Of a DNA stretch of 64,000 bases, positions 8,601 to 18,100 are shown piece after piece. The notes under the pieces are model-generated. The model made no database searches, had not been told where the DNA came from, and saw nothing but the letters and a program-made list of their open reading frames with translations. Both the position numbers and the translations under genes were made by a program. Origin of the DNA: Bradyrhizobium paxllaeri (GTDB taxonomy: Bacteria; Pseudomonadota; Alphaproteobacteria; Rhizobiales; Xanthobacteraceae); contig NZ_CP042968.1 of the NCBI RefSeq assembly GCF_001693515.2, positions 3,596,001 to 3,660,000 of the forward strand. Direction: 5' to 3'. Numbering within the stretch: the stretch's first letter is position 1; each line of letters opens with the position of its first letter.

Positions 8601-9950
8601 ATGATGATCGATACGATTCTCCGCCGGGCCATGCCTGGTATCTTCGCGCTTGGGGCCGCATTCGCGGTCGCAACCGCATCCTCGGCCGCGATGGCGCAGG
8701 AGCAGGAACAGTATTTCGGGATTCCCAGCAGCCGCGTCGGACCCTACTCGGCAATGGGTACCGGCTACTACGGCGGTATCATCGACTATCTGAACTACGT
8801 CAACATGAAGCACGGCGGCGTCAACGGCGTGAAGCTGACCTATGACGAGTGCGAGACCGAGTATAACGCGGCCCGCACCGTCGAATGCTACCAGCGTCTG
8901 CTGAACAAGGGCGACCAGAAGATGGTCGTGTTCGATACGCTGGGTACGCCCGGCGCTTACGCCGTCATCGGCCGCATGGCGCCGGATAACGTCGTGCTCG
9001 CTCAGTACGGCTACGGCCGCACTGACGCTGCCGACGGCCGCGTCTGGCCGTGGGTGTTCAATGCGGCGGGCCACTATTGGGGGCAGATCGCCGTGAAGAT
9101 GAACTTCATGGCGCAGAAGGAAGGCGGCATCGACAAGATGAAGGGCAAGACGATCGTGCACCTTCACATCGATACGGCCTATGGTCGGGAACCGATTCCG
9201 GCGATGCGTGAAATCGCCAAGGAATGGGGTGTGAAGCTGATCGAAATCGCCGTGCCGCCGCCCGGACTGGAGCAGCAGTCGCAATGGCTGCAGATCCGCC
9301 GCGAGAAGGCCGATTGGGTCACCTTCTGGGGCGCAGGCTCCGGCATGAACTCGACGGCGATCACCACGGCCGCCCGCGTTGGCTTCCCCCGGGAAAAGAT
9401 GATGTATGTGACCTTCGGCGGCGCCGAGGAGGACATGATCCCGGCCGGCGACGCCGCGAAGGGCACCTATGTCGCCGCCAACGCCGCGCCCGGCAAATTC
9501 CCGCTGATTCAGGACATCGAAAAGGTCGTGTATGGCGCCGGCAAGGGCAACATGCAGAACCCGCAACGCGTCGGCACGGTCTACTACAACCGCGGCGTCG
9601 GCGCGGCCGTGATGTGGGTCGAGGCGATGAAGAACGCCCAGCGGATTCACAACAAGGTGGGCAAGACCGTCACGGGTGCGGAATTCCGCGACGGTTACGA
9701 GGCGCTGGATGTCACCGACGACAAGCTCAAGGAGATCGGAATCCTCGGCATGTCGGCGCCGTTCAAGATGTCCTGCGCCAAACACGACGGCTCCGAGCGC
9801 TTCCGGATGATGCAGTGGGACGGCAAGCAATTCCAGCTCCTGACGGACTGGGTGCCTGCACCGAACCCGGCCTTCATTCGCAAGCTGATCGAAGAATCGG
9901 CCGAGAAATACGCGAAGGAGAACAACCTGCCGATCCGCCAATGCTCCTGA
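8601..9950 (+). CDS. LIV-type periplasmic substrate-binding protein
   Basis: 449 residues, with a signal peptide ending at about AMA-QEQ (residue 33). This is longer than LivJ/LivK (about 370) and fits the type I periplasmic-binding subgroup found beside acyl-CoA ligases. Visible features are the start motif YFGIPSSRVGPYSAMGTGYYGG, which replaces the G-P-x-S-G loop of amino-acid binders (key residues RVGPYSAMG), then NMKHGGVNGVKLTYDECETEYN and a C-terminal aromatic-rich ligand region. The altered ligand loop argues against branched-chain amino acids. Start codon ATG 8601 follows AAGGGGAGCAAGTAGGCGTC. Confidence 0.92.
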   Translation: MMIDTILRRAMPGIFALGAAFAVATASSAAMAQEQEQYFGIPSSRVGPYSAMGTGYYGGIIDYLNYVNMKHGGVNGVKLTYDECETEYNAARTVECYQRLLNKGDQKMVVFDTLGTPGAYAVIGRMAPDNVVLAQYGYGRTDAADGRVWPWVFNAAGHYWGQIAVKMNFMAQKEGGIDKMKGKTIVHLHIDTAYGREPIPAMREIAKEWGVKLIEIAVPPPGLEQQSQWLQIRREKADWVTFWGAGSGMNSTAITTAARVGFPREKMMYVTFGGAEEDMIPAGDAAKGTYVAANAAPGKFPLIQDIEKVVYGAGKGNMQNPQRVGTVYYNRGVGAAVMWVEAMKNAQRIHNKVGKTVTGAEFRDGYEALDVTDDKLKEIGILGMSAPFKMSCAKHDGSERFRMMQWDGKQFQLLTDWVPAPNPAFIRKLIEESAEKYAKENNLPIRQCS

Positions 9951-9972
9951 GCGGACGCTTTTGACACGACGA

Positions 9973-9999
9973 GCGGGTGGAAGGCGGTCTTCCACCCGC
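9973..9999 (+). terminator. Intergenic hairpin between binding protein and livF (attenuator-like)
   Basis: Perfect 11-bp arms (GCGGGTGGAAG / CTTCCACCCGC) around GCGGT, 22 bases after the binding-protein stop. An AT-rich but not T-rich tail follows. Likely a 3' stabiliser or partial terminator that leaves the binding protein in excess over livF. Confidence 0.6.
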
Positions 10000-10029
10000 A
10001 TTCGAATTTGACTTTTGGGGAATGCGGCC

Positions 10030-10887
10030 ATGAACGTTTCCGTCACATCAGCCGGCACGACAGAGGCGCCAGCCGCCGCGGTGGCGGCGGGCCCTGTGCT
10101 CGCGGTCAAGAACATCGAGGTGGTCTATGACCACGTGATCCTCGTGCTGCGCGGCGTGTCCCTCGAAGTGCCACAAGGCGGAATCGTCGCGCTGCTTGGC
10201 GGCAACGGCGCCGGCAAGAGCACGACGCTGAAGTCGATCTCCACGCTGCTTGCCTCCGAGCGGGGAGCCGTGACCAAAGGCTCGATCGAATTCCGCGGCA
10301 AGCGCACCGACCGGCTCACCCCCGGCGATCTCGTCGGCATGGGCATGGTGCAGGTGATGGAGGGGCGACGCTGCTTCGGCCATCTGACGGTCGAGGAAAA
10401 CCTGATCACCGGTGCCTACACGCGGCCGATCAAGGGCGCGCAATTGCGCGACGCGCTGGACAGGGTCTACGCCTATTTCCCGCGCCTGAAGGTGCGGCGA
10501 AGCAGCCTGGCGGGCTACACGTCAGGCGGCGAACAGCAGATGACGGCGATCGGTCGCGCCATGATGGCCAAGCCGAACATGCTGCTGCTCGACGAGCCGT
10601 CGATGGGCCTCGCCCCGCAGATCGTGGCGGAGATTTTCGAGATCGTCCGCGACCTCAATCAGAAGGAAGGGGTCAGCATCCTCCTGGCCGAGCAGAACAC
10701 CAATGTCGCGCTGAAATACGCCGACTATGGCTACATCCTGGAAAGCGGCCGCATCATGGTCGACGGACCGGCGAAAGCGCTGGCCGAGAACAAGGACGTC
10801 AAGGAATTCTATCTCGGGATGTCGTCGGAGGGCCGCAAGAGCTTTCGCGACATCAAGTCGTACCGACGGCGAAAGAGGTGGGTTTGA
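10030..10887 (+). CDS. livF: LIV-type ABC transporter ATP-binding protein LivF
   Basis: 285 residues from ATG 10030; an in-frame TTG at 10015 is less likely. Walker A is GGNGAGKST, the signature SGGEQQMTAIGRAMM, Walker B MLLLDEPSMGLAP, and the switch region LLAEQNTNVAL, all typical of LivF. An N-terminal extension of about 25 residues rich in Ala/Thr and a basic C-terminal tail (YRRRKRW) are slightly unusual. It is the last gene of the operon starting at 3766, separated from the binding-protein gene by a strong hairpin. Confidence 0.94.
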   Translation: MNVSVTSAGTTEAPAAAVAAGPVLAVKNIEVVYDHVILVLRGVSLEVPQGGIVALLGGNGAGKSTTLKSISTLLASERGAVTKGSIEFRGKRTDRLTPGDLVGMGMVQVMEGRRCFGHLTVEENLITGAYTRPIKGAQLRDALDRVYAYFPRLKVRRSSLAGYTSGGEQQMTAIGRAMMAKPNMLLLDEPSMGLAPQIVAEIFEIVRDLNQKEGVSILLAEQNTNVALKYADYGYILESGRIMVDGPAKALAENKDVKEFYLGMSSEGRKSFRDIKSYRRRKRWV

Positions 10888-10928
10888 GGGGCGTTGAAAT
10901 CAGCCTACGGAAGGTGCCGCCGCGAGGC

Positions 10929-11002
10929 TGGCTGGGGAACCTGGATTCGAACCAAGACAAACAGAGTCAGAGTCTGTTGTGCTACCGTTACACCATTCCC
11001 CA
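10929..11002 (-). tRNA. tRNA-Gln (anticodon CTG)
   Basis: On the minus strand a 74-nt cloverleaf is complete with an encoded CCA. The acceptor stem pairs TGGGGAA with TTCCCCA (discriminator G). The anticodon stem ACAGA/TCTGT encloses loop CTCTGAC with anticodon CTG, and the T-arm contains GGTTCGAATCC. It decodes CAG. No integrase or att-like duplication is seen beside it. Confidence 0.95.
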
Positions 11003-11192
11003 ATGGATTATCCAATATAATCAATGGCTTATCTGATTATCTGGATAAATCGCCGGCGGCGGGATCTGGACAAATCACCGCGCCAAGGTTGGCGTCGTTC
11101 TACCCGCTTGATCCTGTCTTTGGCAAGCGTGGAAGAGGAGGCATTTTGGCCTCCGCCTTCGGATTTCGAAGCATCGTCAGCTCAAGCGGCGG

Positions 11193-11885
11193 TCACTTCT
11201 TCCGCCTGTGGCGCGCGGCAGCGCGGGCGGGCGCTGCGGGCGTGATCTCCGCTTTCAGCAACAGCAGGAGGCAATTCGCCAGCCGCTGCTCCAGCTCCTC
11301 ATCATGAACGGATAGCGGGCCGGGGTCGTTGAGGATCGCGTTGACCAGCGTCCCCAGCACGACCTGAAAGCCGAAGGCGATGGTGCGGGTCTTCGCGGCC
11401 TTGCGGTCGCGGCCCATGACGGCAAGCAGGATGGGCGTGGCATTGGCGACGTTGGCGCGCGCCAGCTCCTTGAACGTGGACCAGCGGTCCGGCCGCGTGT
11501 CGTCGTGCTGGAGCGCGGCGCGCAGCACGCCTTCGTGCTTGCGGATCCAGCCGATGGTGCCGCGGACGAGGAGGCGGCTGAGATCGGCAAGGTCCGCATC
11601 GGCCAGCCGCTTGTCCTCGGTCATGCGCGCGAGCCTGCTTTCGCCATCGCGCGCGGCCAGCGCCATCAGTGCATTGAAATAGGCGTCCTTGCTTTCGAAC
11701 CGGCTGTAGAACGCGCCGACGGTGACGCCGACCTGCCGGCACAGGGCCTCGATTGACAATTCCGCAAGGCTGTGGGTGCGTAGCATCTCCGCGCCGGCCT
11801 GGAGCAAGGCGGCCGTGGTCTCACGGCTGCGCTTCTGCCGCGAGGGGGTAACGCCGGGAAGGTCGAGTTCGGCCGATCGCTGCAT
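11193..11885 (-). CDS. TetR family transcriptional regulator
   Basis: 230 residues. The N-terminal TetR DNA-binding domain is at about residues 20-75, with SRETTAALLQAGAEMLRTHS followed by the recognition region LCRQVGVTVGAFYSRFESKD (consensus VGVSxGxxYxHFxSKExL). The C-terminal ligand domain is helical, and the tail is basic (RAAARHRRKK). It is divergent from the sulfatase gene, and the gap between them contains a 9-bp inverted repeat suited to a TetR dimer, so it probably represses the sulfatase and itself. The ligand is unknown. Confidence 0.92.
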   Translation of the reverse strand: MQRSAELDLPGVTPSRQKRSRETTAALLQAGAEMLRTHSLAELSIEALCRQVGVTVGAFYSRFESKDAYFNALMALAARDGESRLARMTEDKRLADADLADLSRLLVRGTIGWIRKHEGVLRAALQHDDTRPDRWSTFKELARANVANATPILLAVMGRDRKAAKTRTIAFGFQVVLGTLVNAILNDPGPLSVHDEELEQRLANCLLLLLKAEITPAAPARAAARHRRKK

Positions 11886-11911
11886 CCGGAACTTGCTTCT
11901 CCGTTCGAAGT

Positions 11912-11939
11912 AATCATAATGATAATTCGGATTATGATT
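11912..11939. promoter_or_regulatory. Inverted repeat AATCATAAT-N10-ATTATGATT, putative TetR operator
   Basis: Perfect 9-bp arms (11912-11920 and 11931-11939) lie between the divergent tetR and sulfatase genes, 26 bases upstream of the tetR start. The AT-rich element stands out in GC-rich surroundings. Size and position fit a TetR-family operator. Confidence 0.6.
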
Positions 11940-12035
11940 TCAGGCAATGGCCATGGGCGGCTGGCCGGGCATGGACGGCCGGCATGCGGCAAACCCCAGG
12001 GATCAACCGGGTCGCGGATAATGAGGGAGCAGGCG

Positions 12036-14324
12036 ATGGCGGCAGGCAGCGCAAAACCGTTCGGCGGCACCATTGGCAAGACGGTGGCGGGCTCAAAGCC
12101 CTGGTGGCCGCAAGCCGCCAAGCCGCCGGAGGGCGCACCGAATGTCCTGGTCGTGCTGTTCGACGATGTCGGCTTCTCCGATTTCGGCTGCTACGGCTCG
12201 GCCATCAGGACGCCGACCATCGACAGGCTTGCGGCCGAAGGCCTGCGCTATTCCAGCTTCCATACCACCGCGATGTGTTCGACCACGCGTGCGGCGCTAT
12301 TGACCGGGCGTAACCATCATTCGGTCGGCGTCGGCTGCCTTGCCAATTTCGACAGCGGCTATCCCGGCTATCGCGGCAAGATCGCGCGCGAGGCGGGGAC
12401 GCTGGCGGAGATGCTGCGGCCGCACGGCTATCGCAACTACATGGTCGGCAAATGGCATGTCACGCCGCTCACCGAAAGCGGCGCCACCGGGCCGTTCGAC
12501 GGGTGGCCGCTCGGCCGCGGTTTTGACCGCTTCTACGGTTTTCTCGATGCCGAGACGGATCAGTTCGCGCCGGAGCTCGTATCCGACAATGCCCACGTCG
12601 ATCCACCCGGGACGTATGCCGACGGCTATCACCTCACATCTGATCTGATCGACCAGTCGATCCGCTTCATCGCCGATCACACCGCCGATCGCCCCGATAT
12701 TCCCTGGCTGACCTGGGTTGCACTCGGCGCCTGCCACGCGCCGCACCAGGCGCCGATGGACATCATCAAGAGCTATGATGCGAAGTTCGCCCATGGCTGG
12801 GACGTCGAGCGCGAGCAGCGCATCGCCCGGCAGAAGGCGATGGGCCTCGTGCCGGAGGAGACTCGATTGCCAGCGCGCAATGACGGCGTGAAGGCATGGG
12901 ACGAGCATGGCGCCGACGAAAGGCGCGTGTTCACGCGGCTGCAGGCGGCCTTTGCCGGCATGCTCGATCACGCCGATCAGCATCTGGCGCGGCTGATCGG
13001 CTTTCTCGATAAAGCGGGGATCCGCGACAACACGCTGATCCTGGTGCTGTCGGACAACGGTGCCAGTCAGGAGGGCGGGCCATGGGGTTTTGTGAACGCG
13101 ATGGGGCCGTATAATTTCCGCCCCGAACCGCCAGCGGAAAAGCTGCGGCGGATCGATGACATCGGCGGACCGGACTCGCACAGCAATTTCCCGCATGGCT
13201 GGGCGATGGCGTCGAATACCCCGCTGCGGCGTTACAAGCAGAACACCCATGGTGGCGGCATCCGCGATCCCTTCATCATGACCTGGCCGAACAGGATCGC
13301 AGGCCGAGGTGAGGTGCGGCACCAGTTCGTGCATGCCTGCGACCTGACGCCGACCTTGCTCGATCTGATCGGCATCGCGCCGCCCTCGGACATAGGTGGC
13401 GTTGCCCAGATGCCGCTCGAGGGCGAGAGCTTTGCGCGCTCCGTCACCGATCCCTCTGCGCCGTCAAAATCGTCACCGCAATATTTCGAGATGTTCGGCC
13501 ATCGCGGCCTCTGGCATGACGGGTGGAAAGCGGTCTCCTTCCATCCCTCGGGCACGCCGTTCGAGAACGACAAGTGGGAGCTGTTTCATTTGGCGCAGGA
13601 CTTTTCGGAAACCGACGATCTCGCGGCGAAAGAGCCCGGACGGCTGGAGGCGATGATCAAGCTGTGGTGGAGCGAGGCCGAGAAGCACAATGTGTTGCCG
13701 CTCGACGACCGCTTCGGCCCGCGCTTCGCCGAGAATGCAGCGCGCTTTCATGGCGCGCGCAACAGGTTCACCTTTCACGCCGGCATGGGGCATGTGCCGA
13801 CCGACGTTGCGCCCGATGTGCGCAGCCGCAGCTACACCATCGAGGCCCATGTCGAGATCGGCGAGGAGGGGGCGGAGGGCGTGCTGATCGCTCATGGCGA
13901 CGCGACCTCAGGCTACAGCCTCTACATCAAGGACGGCTTTCTGGTGCACGATCTCAACATCGGCGGCGGCCATGAGATCGTGACCTCCGACCGCAAGGTG
14001 CCGTCAGGCGCACACCGGCTCGGCGTGCATGTCGAACGTCTGGTGCGCAAGGAGCCGCCCGCCAAGGGCTCGCGCACCGGTGCGACCGCCTATACGCTGC
14101 TGATCGACGGCGAGCCGGTAGGCTCGATCCAGACCCAGTTCGCCTTCAACAATTTCATCTCGTGGTCCGGCCTCGATATCGGCCGCGACCGCGCAAGCCC
14201 GGTCTCGCATTACGCGGCGCCGTTCGAGTTCACCGGGCAATTGCTGAAGGTGACGGTCGACATGCATGAGGACCAGAAGCTGGATGGCGAGGGGGTAGGC
14301 GCCGCTGAGATGGCGCGGCAGTAG
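12036..14324 (+). CDS. Arylsulfatase (sulfatase/alkaline phosphatase superfamily)
   Basis: 762 residues from ATG 12036, which follows AGGGAGCAGGCG; upstream in-frame starts (11919, 12021) lack this and run through the operator region. The sulfatase fold starts with PNVLVVLFDDVGFSDFGCYG (metal-binding Asp pair) and the formylglycine segment CSTTRAALLTGRNHH with Cys81. Later come GKWHVTPL (Lys/His active site) and LVLSDNGASQEGG (Asp-Asn metal ligands). A C-terminal beta-rich region of about 170 residues resembles the extra domain of large AtsA-like sulfatases. The position two residues after Cys81 is Thr, not the usual Pro or Ala. No signal peptide is evident, so a cytoplasmic location is likely. 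It would release sulfate from organic sulfate esters. Confidence 0.9.
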   Translation: MAAGSAKPFGGTIGKTVAGSKPWWPQAAKPPEGAPNVLVVLFDDVGFSDFGCYGSAIRTPTIDRLAAEGLRYSSFHTTAMCSTTRAALLTGRNHHSVGVGCLANFDSGYPGYRGKIAREAGTLAEMLRPHGYRNYMVGKWHVTPLTESGATGPFDGWPLGRGFDRFYGFLDAETDQFAPELVSDNAHVDPPGTYADGYHLTSDLIDQSIRFIADHTADRPDIPWLTWVALGACHAPHQAPMDIIKSYDAKFAHGWDVEREQRIARQKAMGLVPEETRLPARNDGVKAWDEHGADERRVFTRLQAAFAGMLDHADQHLARLIGFLDKAGIRDNTLILVLSDNGASQEGGPWGFVNAMGPYNFRPEPPAEKLRRIDDIGGPDSHSNFPHGWAMASNTPLRRYKQNTHGGGIRDPFIMTWPNRIAGRGEVRHQFVHACDLTPTLLDLIGIAPPSDIGGVAQMPLEGESFARSVTDPSAPSKSSPQYFEMFGHRGLWHDGWKAVSFHPSGTPFENDKWELFHLAQDFSETDDLAAKEPGRLEAMIKLWWSEAEKHNVLPLDDRFGPRFAENAARFHGARNRFTFHAGMGHVPTDVAPDVRSRSYTIEAHVEIGEEGAEGVLIAHGDATSGYSLYIKDGFLVHDLNIGGGHEIVTSDRKVPSGAHRLGVHVERLVRKEPPAKGSRTGATAYTLLIDGEPVGSIQTQFAFNNFISWSGLDIGRDRASPVSHYAAPFEFTGQLLKVTVDMHEDQKLDGEGVGAAEMARQ

Positions 14325-14344
14325 CCATCAGTCGCCTGAACTGT

Positions 14345-14440
14345 CGTCGCCCGCGCAGGCGGGCGATCCAGTATTCCAGAGACATTGGTGATGAAGTGAT
14401 AAGCCGCGGCGTACTGGATACCCCGCATTCGCGGGGTATG
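14345..14440. repeat. Palindromic intergenic repeat element (family E)
   Basis: A nested palindromic unit between the convergent sulfatase and ialB genes: GCCCGC-GCAG-GCGGGC, then ATCCAGTA (14366-14373) facing TACTGGAT (14412-14419), then ATACCCCGC-ATTC-GCGGGGTAT (14419-14440). This resembles the REP-like dispersed elements common in Bradyrhizobium intergenic DNA. The last hairpin could also terminate the sulfatase transcript. Confidence 0.6.
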
Positions 14441-14503
14441 ACGGCCTCTTGTGGGGCGACGTCATCGCTGCTCGCAATGACGGGGCTAAGACTTGAACTC
14501 GCC

Positions 14504-15070
14504 TTACTTGATCTTGTCATACGCCGCTGCAAAGTCCGCCAGCGGCATCGGGATCGCAATCGTTTCCTTGGCGAGATTCTGAAACGAGACCTTCAACTGC
14601 TTGCCGGATTTCAACGCGGTGAGCATCTCGGGCGAAATCTGGAGGTTGGCGTAGCAGCCGCGGGCCTCGCAGGTCTGGATCTGCAGGTCGGACGTCTTGC
14701 CGTCATCGACCTGAAGTTTGGCGCCGGCCGGCAGATTGAGCCCAAGCGGTAACTGCACGAGGGCGATCGGCGCGCGCGTGTCGGCGGGCACGCGGACATT
14801 GATCAGCACGATGAGCTGCCCGGTCTTGGTCAGAACCGCGGTCTGCTCGATCGCGCATTCCAGCGGCGCGCTGCGGTTGGCGCTGCTGCACCGCGCAATC
14901 CAGCCGGGAGGCGCCGGCGCGTTTGCGCCGTCGGCCGTAGCAGCGGCGGGAGGCGGCGCGGCCTGGGCCGTCGCGGGGGCATTTTTGGCTTTGGGCGCCT
15001 GGGCGTGGCTTTGTGCGAAAAAGGAGAGCGTTATGACGGCTGCAACCGCAAGCTTTATAGGAATTGTCAC
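14504..15070 (-). CDS. Invasion-associated locus B (IalB) family protein
   Basis: 188 residues with a GTG start preceded by GGAGTTGGATA. Signal peptide at residues 1-23 (AQSHA-QAP), then an Ala/Pro-rich linker and an IalB domain from about residue 53: PPGWIARCSSANRSAPLECA, a conserved cysteine pair in this part, and CEARGCYANL in the second half. IalB-type proteins are periplasmic or surface-associated; the name comes from Bartonella, where they aid erythrocyte entry, but in soil rhizobia the role is unknown. The gene stands alone and convergent with the sulfatase. Confidence 0.88.
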   Translation of the reverse strand: MTIPIKLAVAAVITLSFFAQSHAQAPKAKNAPATAQAAPPPAAATADGANAPAPPGWIARCSSANRSAPLECAIEQTAVLTKTGQLIVLINVRVPADTRAPIALVQLPLGLNLPAGAKLQVDDGKTSDLQIQTCEARGCYANLQISPEMLTALKSGKQLKVSFQNLAKETIAIPMPLADFAAAYDKIK

Positions 15071-15126
15071 TATCCAACTCCGAAATGAACTTCATTCGGA
15101 TGTGCTGGTTGCAACTTAAAGTCAAG

Positions 15127-18100
15127 TCATTCGGCCGCCTGCTTGACCGATCCGTGAGTGTCCGAATGCGCATGGTTAGGATTGGACGAACGGCCCCACC
15201 GCGCAAACGCGTTGGAAAGCCGGTCGAGATAGAGATAGACCACCGGCGTCGTGAACAGCGTCAGCGCCTGGCTGACCAGCAGCCCGCCGACCATGGCATA
15301 GCCCAGCGGCTGGCGGATTTCCGAGCCCGTTCCGGTGCCGAGCATCAGCGGCACGCCGCCGAGCAGCGCCGCCATCGTCGTCATCATGATCGGGCGGAAG
15401 CGCAGCAGCGCCGCCTTGCGGATCGCACCTTCAGGCTCCAGGTTCTCGTCGCGCTCGGCCGTGATGGCGAAGTCCACCATCATGATGCCGTTCTTCTTCA
15501 CGATGCCGATCAGGAGCACGATGCCGATCAATGCGATCAGGCTGAAGTCAAACCCGAACAGCATCAGGATGGCGAGTGCGCCGACGCCTGCTGACGGCAG
15601 GGTGGACAAGATCGTGATCGGGTGGATGTAGCTTTCGTAGAGGATGCCGAGGATCAGATAGACCACCACGAGCGCGGCGAGGATCAGCAGCGGCACGGTG
15701 CCGAGCGACTGCTGGAACGCCTGCGCGGTGCCCTGGAAGCTCGAATTGAGCGTCGTCGGTGCGCCGAGTTCGACCATCGCCTTCTGCACCGCGTCGGTCG
15801 CCTGTCCCAGCGCCACGCCTTGCGCGAGGTTGAAGCTGATCGTGATCGCCGGAAACTGGCCCTGATGGCTGATCGACAATGGCCGCACCGGCACGCTGGT
15901 CCAGGTGGCAAAGGTCGACAGCGGCACCTGATCACCCGTGGTGGGTGATTTCACATAGATCTTGTTCAGCGTGTCGAGGCTGCCCTGTAGCTCCGGCAGC
16001 ACTTCCAGCACCACCTTGTAGGTGTTGAGCTGGGTGAAATACTGCGTCACCTGGCGTTGGCCGAACGCATCATAAAGGGTGTCGTCGATCAGTTGCGGCT
16101 GGATGCCATAGCGTGCGGCGGTATCGCGGTTGATCTTCAACTCCAGCGTGGTGCCGTTGGTCTGCTGGTCGGTGGCGACGTCGCGCAGTTCGGGCAGGGT
16201 CTGCATCTTTGCCAGGATCTTTGGCGCCCATTCGTTCAACTCGGCCAAATCGGCGTCCTGCAGCGTGAACTCGAACTGGGTGCGCGTCGGCCGGCCGCCG
16301 AGCCGCACGTCCTGCGCCGCCTGCATATAGAGGCGGGCGCCCTCGACCTTCTCCAGCTGCGGACGCAGGCGCGCGATGATCTGCTGCGCGTTCGCCTTGC
16401 GCTCGTCGCGCGGCTTCAGCGTGATGTACAGGCTGCCGTTATTGCCGGCCCGGCCGCTGCCGCCGATCGCCATCGCGACAGAGGCCACATCTGGATCGGC
16501 CTGCACGATCTTGCCGAGTTCTTCCTGATGCCGCTTCATGTCGGCAAAGGAGATGTCCTGGCTGGCCTCCGAAGTGGCTGTGATCAGGCCGTTGTCCTGC
16601 TGCGGAAAGAAGCCTTTTGGGATGATGACGAACAGATAGACTGACAATCCCAAGGTGGCAAAGAAGATCATCAGCGTGGAGAGCTTCCAGCGCAAAGCAA
16701 GGTCAAGGCCGCGCTCGTAGACGCGCAGCATCGCGTCGAAGGCGCTTTCGCTCCATTGGTAGAATCGGCCATGCTTGGTTTCGCCGTGCGCGCGCAGGAA
16801 GCGCGAGGCCATCATCGGCGTCAACGTCAGCGACACGACCATCGACACGAAGATGGTCATGGCCAGCGTCACCGCGAATTCGCGGAACAGCCGCCCGATG
16901 ATGCCGCCCATCAGCAATAGCGGGATCAGCACCGCGACCAGCGAGATGCTGATCGAGACGATGGTGAAGCCGATTTCGCGGGCGCCCTTGAACGCGGCGG
17001 CGAGCGGCTTTTCGCCTTCCTCGATATAGCGCGTGATGTTTTCCAGCATCACGATGGCGTCGTCGACCACGAAGCCGACGGCGATGGTAAGCGCCATCAG
17101 CGACAGATTGTCGAGCGTATAGCCGAACACCCACATCAGCGCGCAGGCGCCGAGCAGCGCCAATGGAACCGTCACCGTCGGGATCACGGTGGCCCAGAAG
17201 CTGCGCAGGAAGACGAAGATCACCATGACGACCAGCGCAATCGTCAGCAGCAGGGTGAACTGCACGTCCTCCACCGCGGCGCGGATGGTCTGGGTGCGGT
17301 CGCTGATGACCTCGATCTTGATCGCCGGCGGAATGGCACCGACCAGCCGGGGCAGCGTCGCCTTGATCTTGTCGACGGTCTCGATGACGTTGGCGCCGGG
17401 CTGCTTGAAGATCACCAGGAATACGCCGCGCTTGCCGTTGGCCCAAGCCGCCTGCTTGGCGTCTTCGGGGCCGGTGACGGCCTGGCCGATATCGCGGATC
17501 CGCAACGGGCCGCCATTGCGATAGGCAATGATGACGTCGTTCCAGTCCTTCGAGTTCGGCAATTGGTCGTTGGCGTATATGGTGTAGGCGCGGTGTTCGC
17601 CATCGATATTGCCCTTGGGGCTGTCGACGGTCGTGATCGCGATCTGGCTGCGGACGTCTTCCAGCGACAGTCCCTTGGCCACGAGTTTCGCCGGGTCGAT
17701 CTGGATGCGGATCGCCGGTTTCTGCTGTCCGCCGATGATGACCTGCGCGACGCCGGAAATCTGGCTGATCTGCTGCGCAAGCTGGGCGTCGACGGCATCG
17801 CTCACGGTCGTCAGCGGCAGCGTGTCCGATGTTGCCGACAGCAGGAGGATCGGCGAGTCCGCCGGGTTGACCTTGCGATAGGTCGGCGGCGAGGGCAGGC
17901 TCTTCGGTAGCTGGCCGCTGGCAGCGTTGATCGCGGCCTGCACGTCGTTGGCAGCGGCGTCGATCTGCCGGTTCAGATCGAACTGGATCGTGATCGCTGC
18001 CGTGCCGAGATAGCTGGTCGAAGTCATCTGCGCGACGCCGGGAATCTGTGCGAGCTGACGCTCCAGCGGTTGCGCCACCGATGAGGCCATGGTTTCCGGA

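Noticed and set aside
10929..11130. tRNA-Gln as an integration site for a genomic island
   Set aside because: No integrase, no repeated tRNA 3' end and no change in gene style were seen near it.
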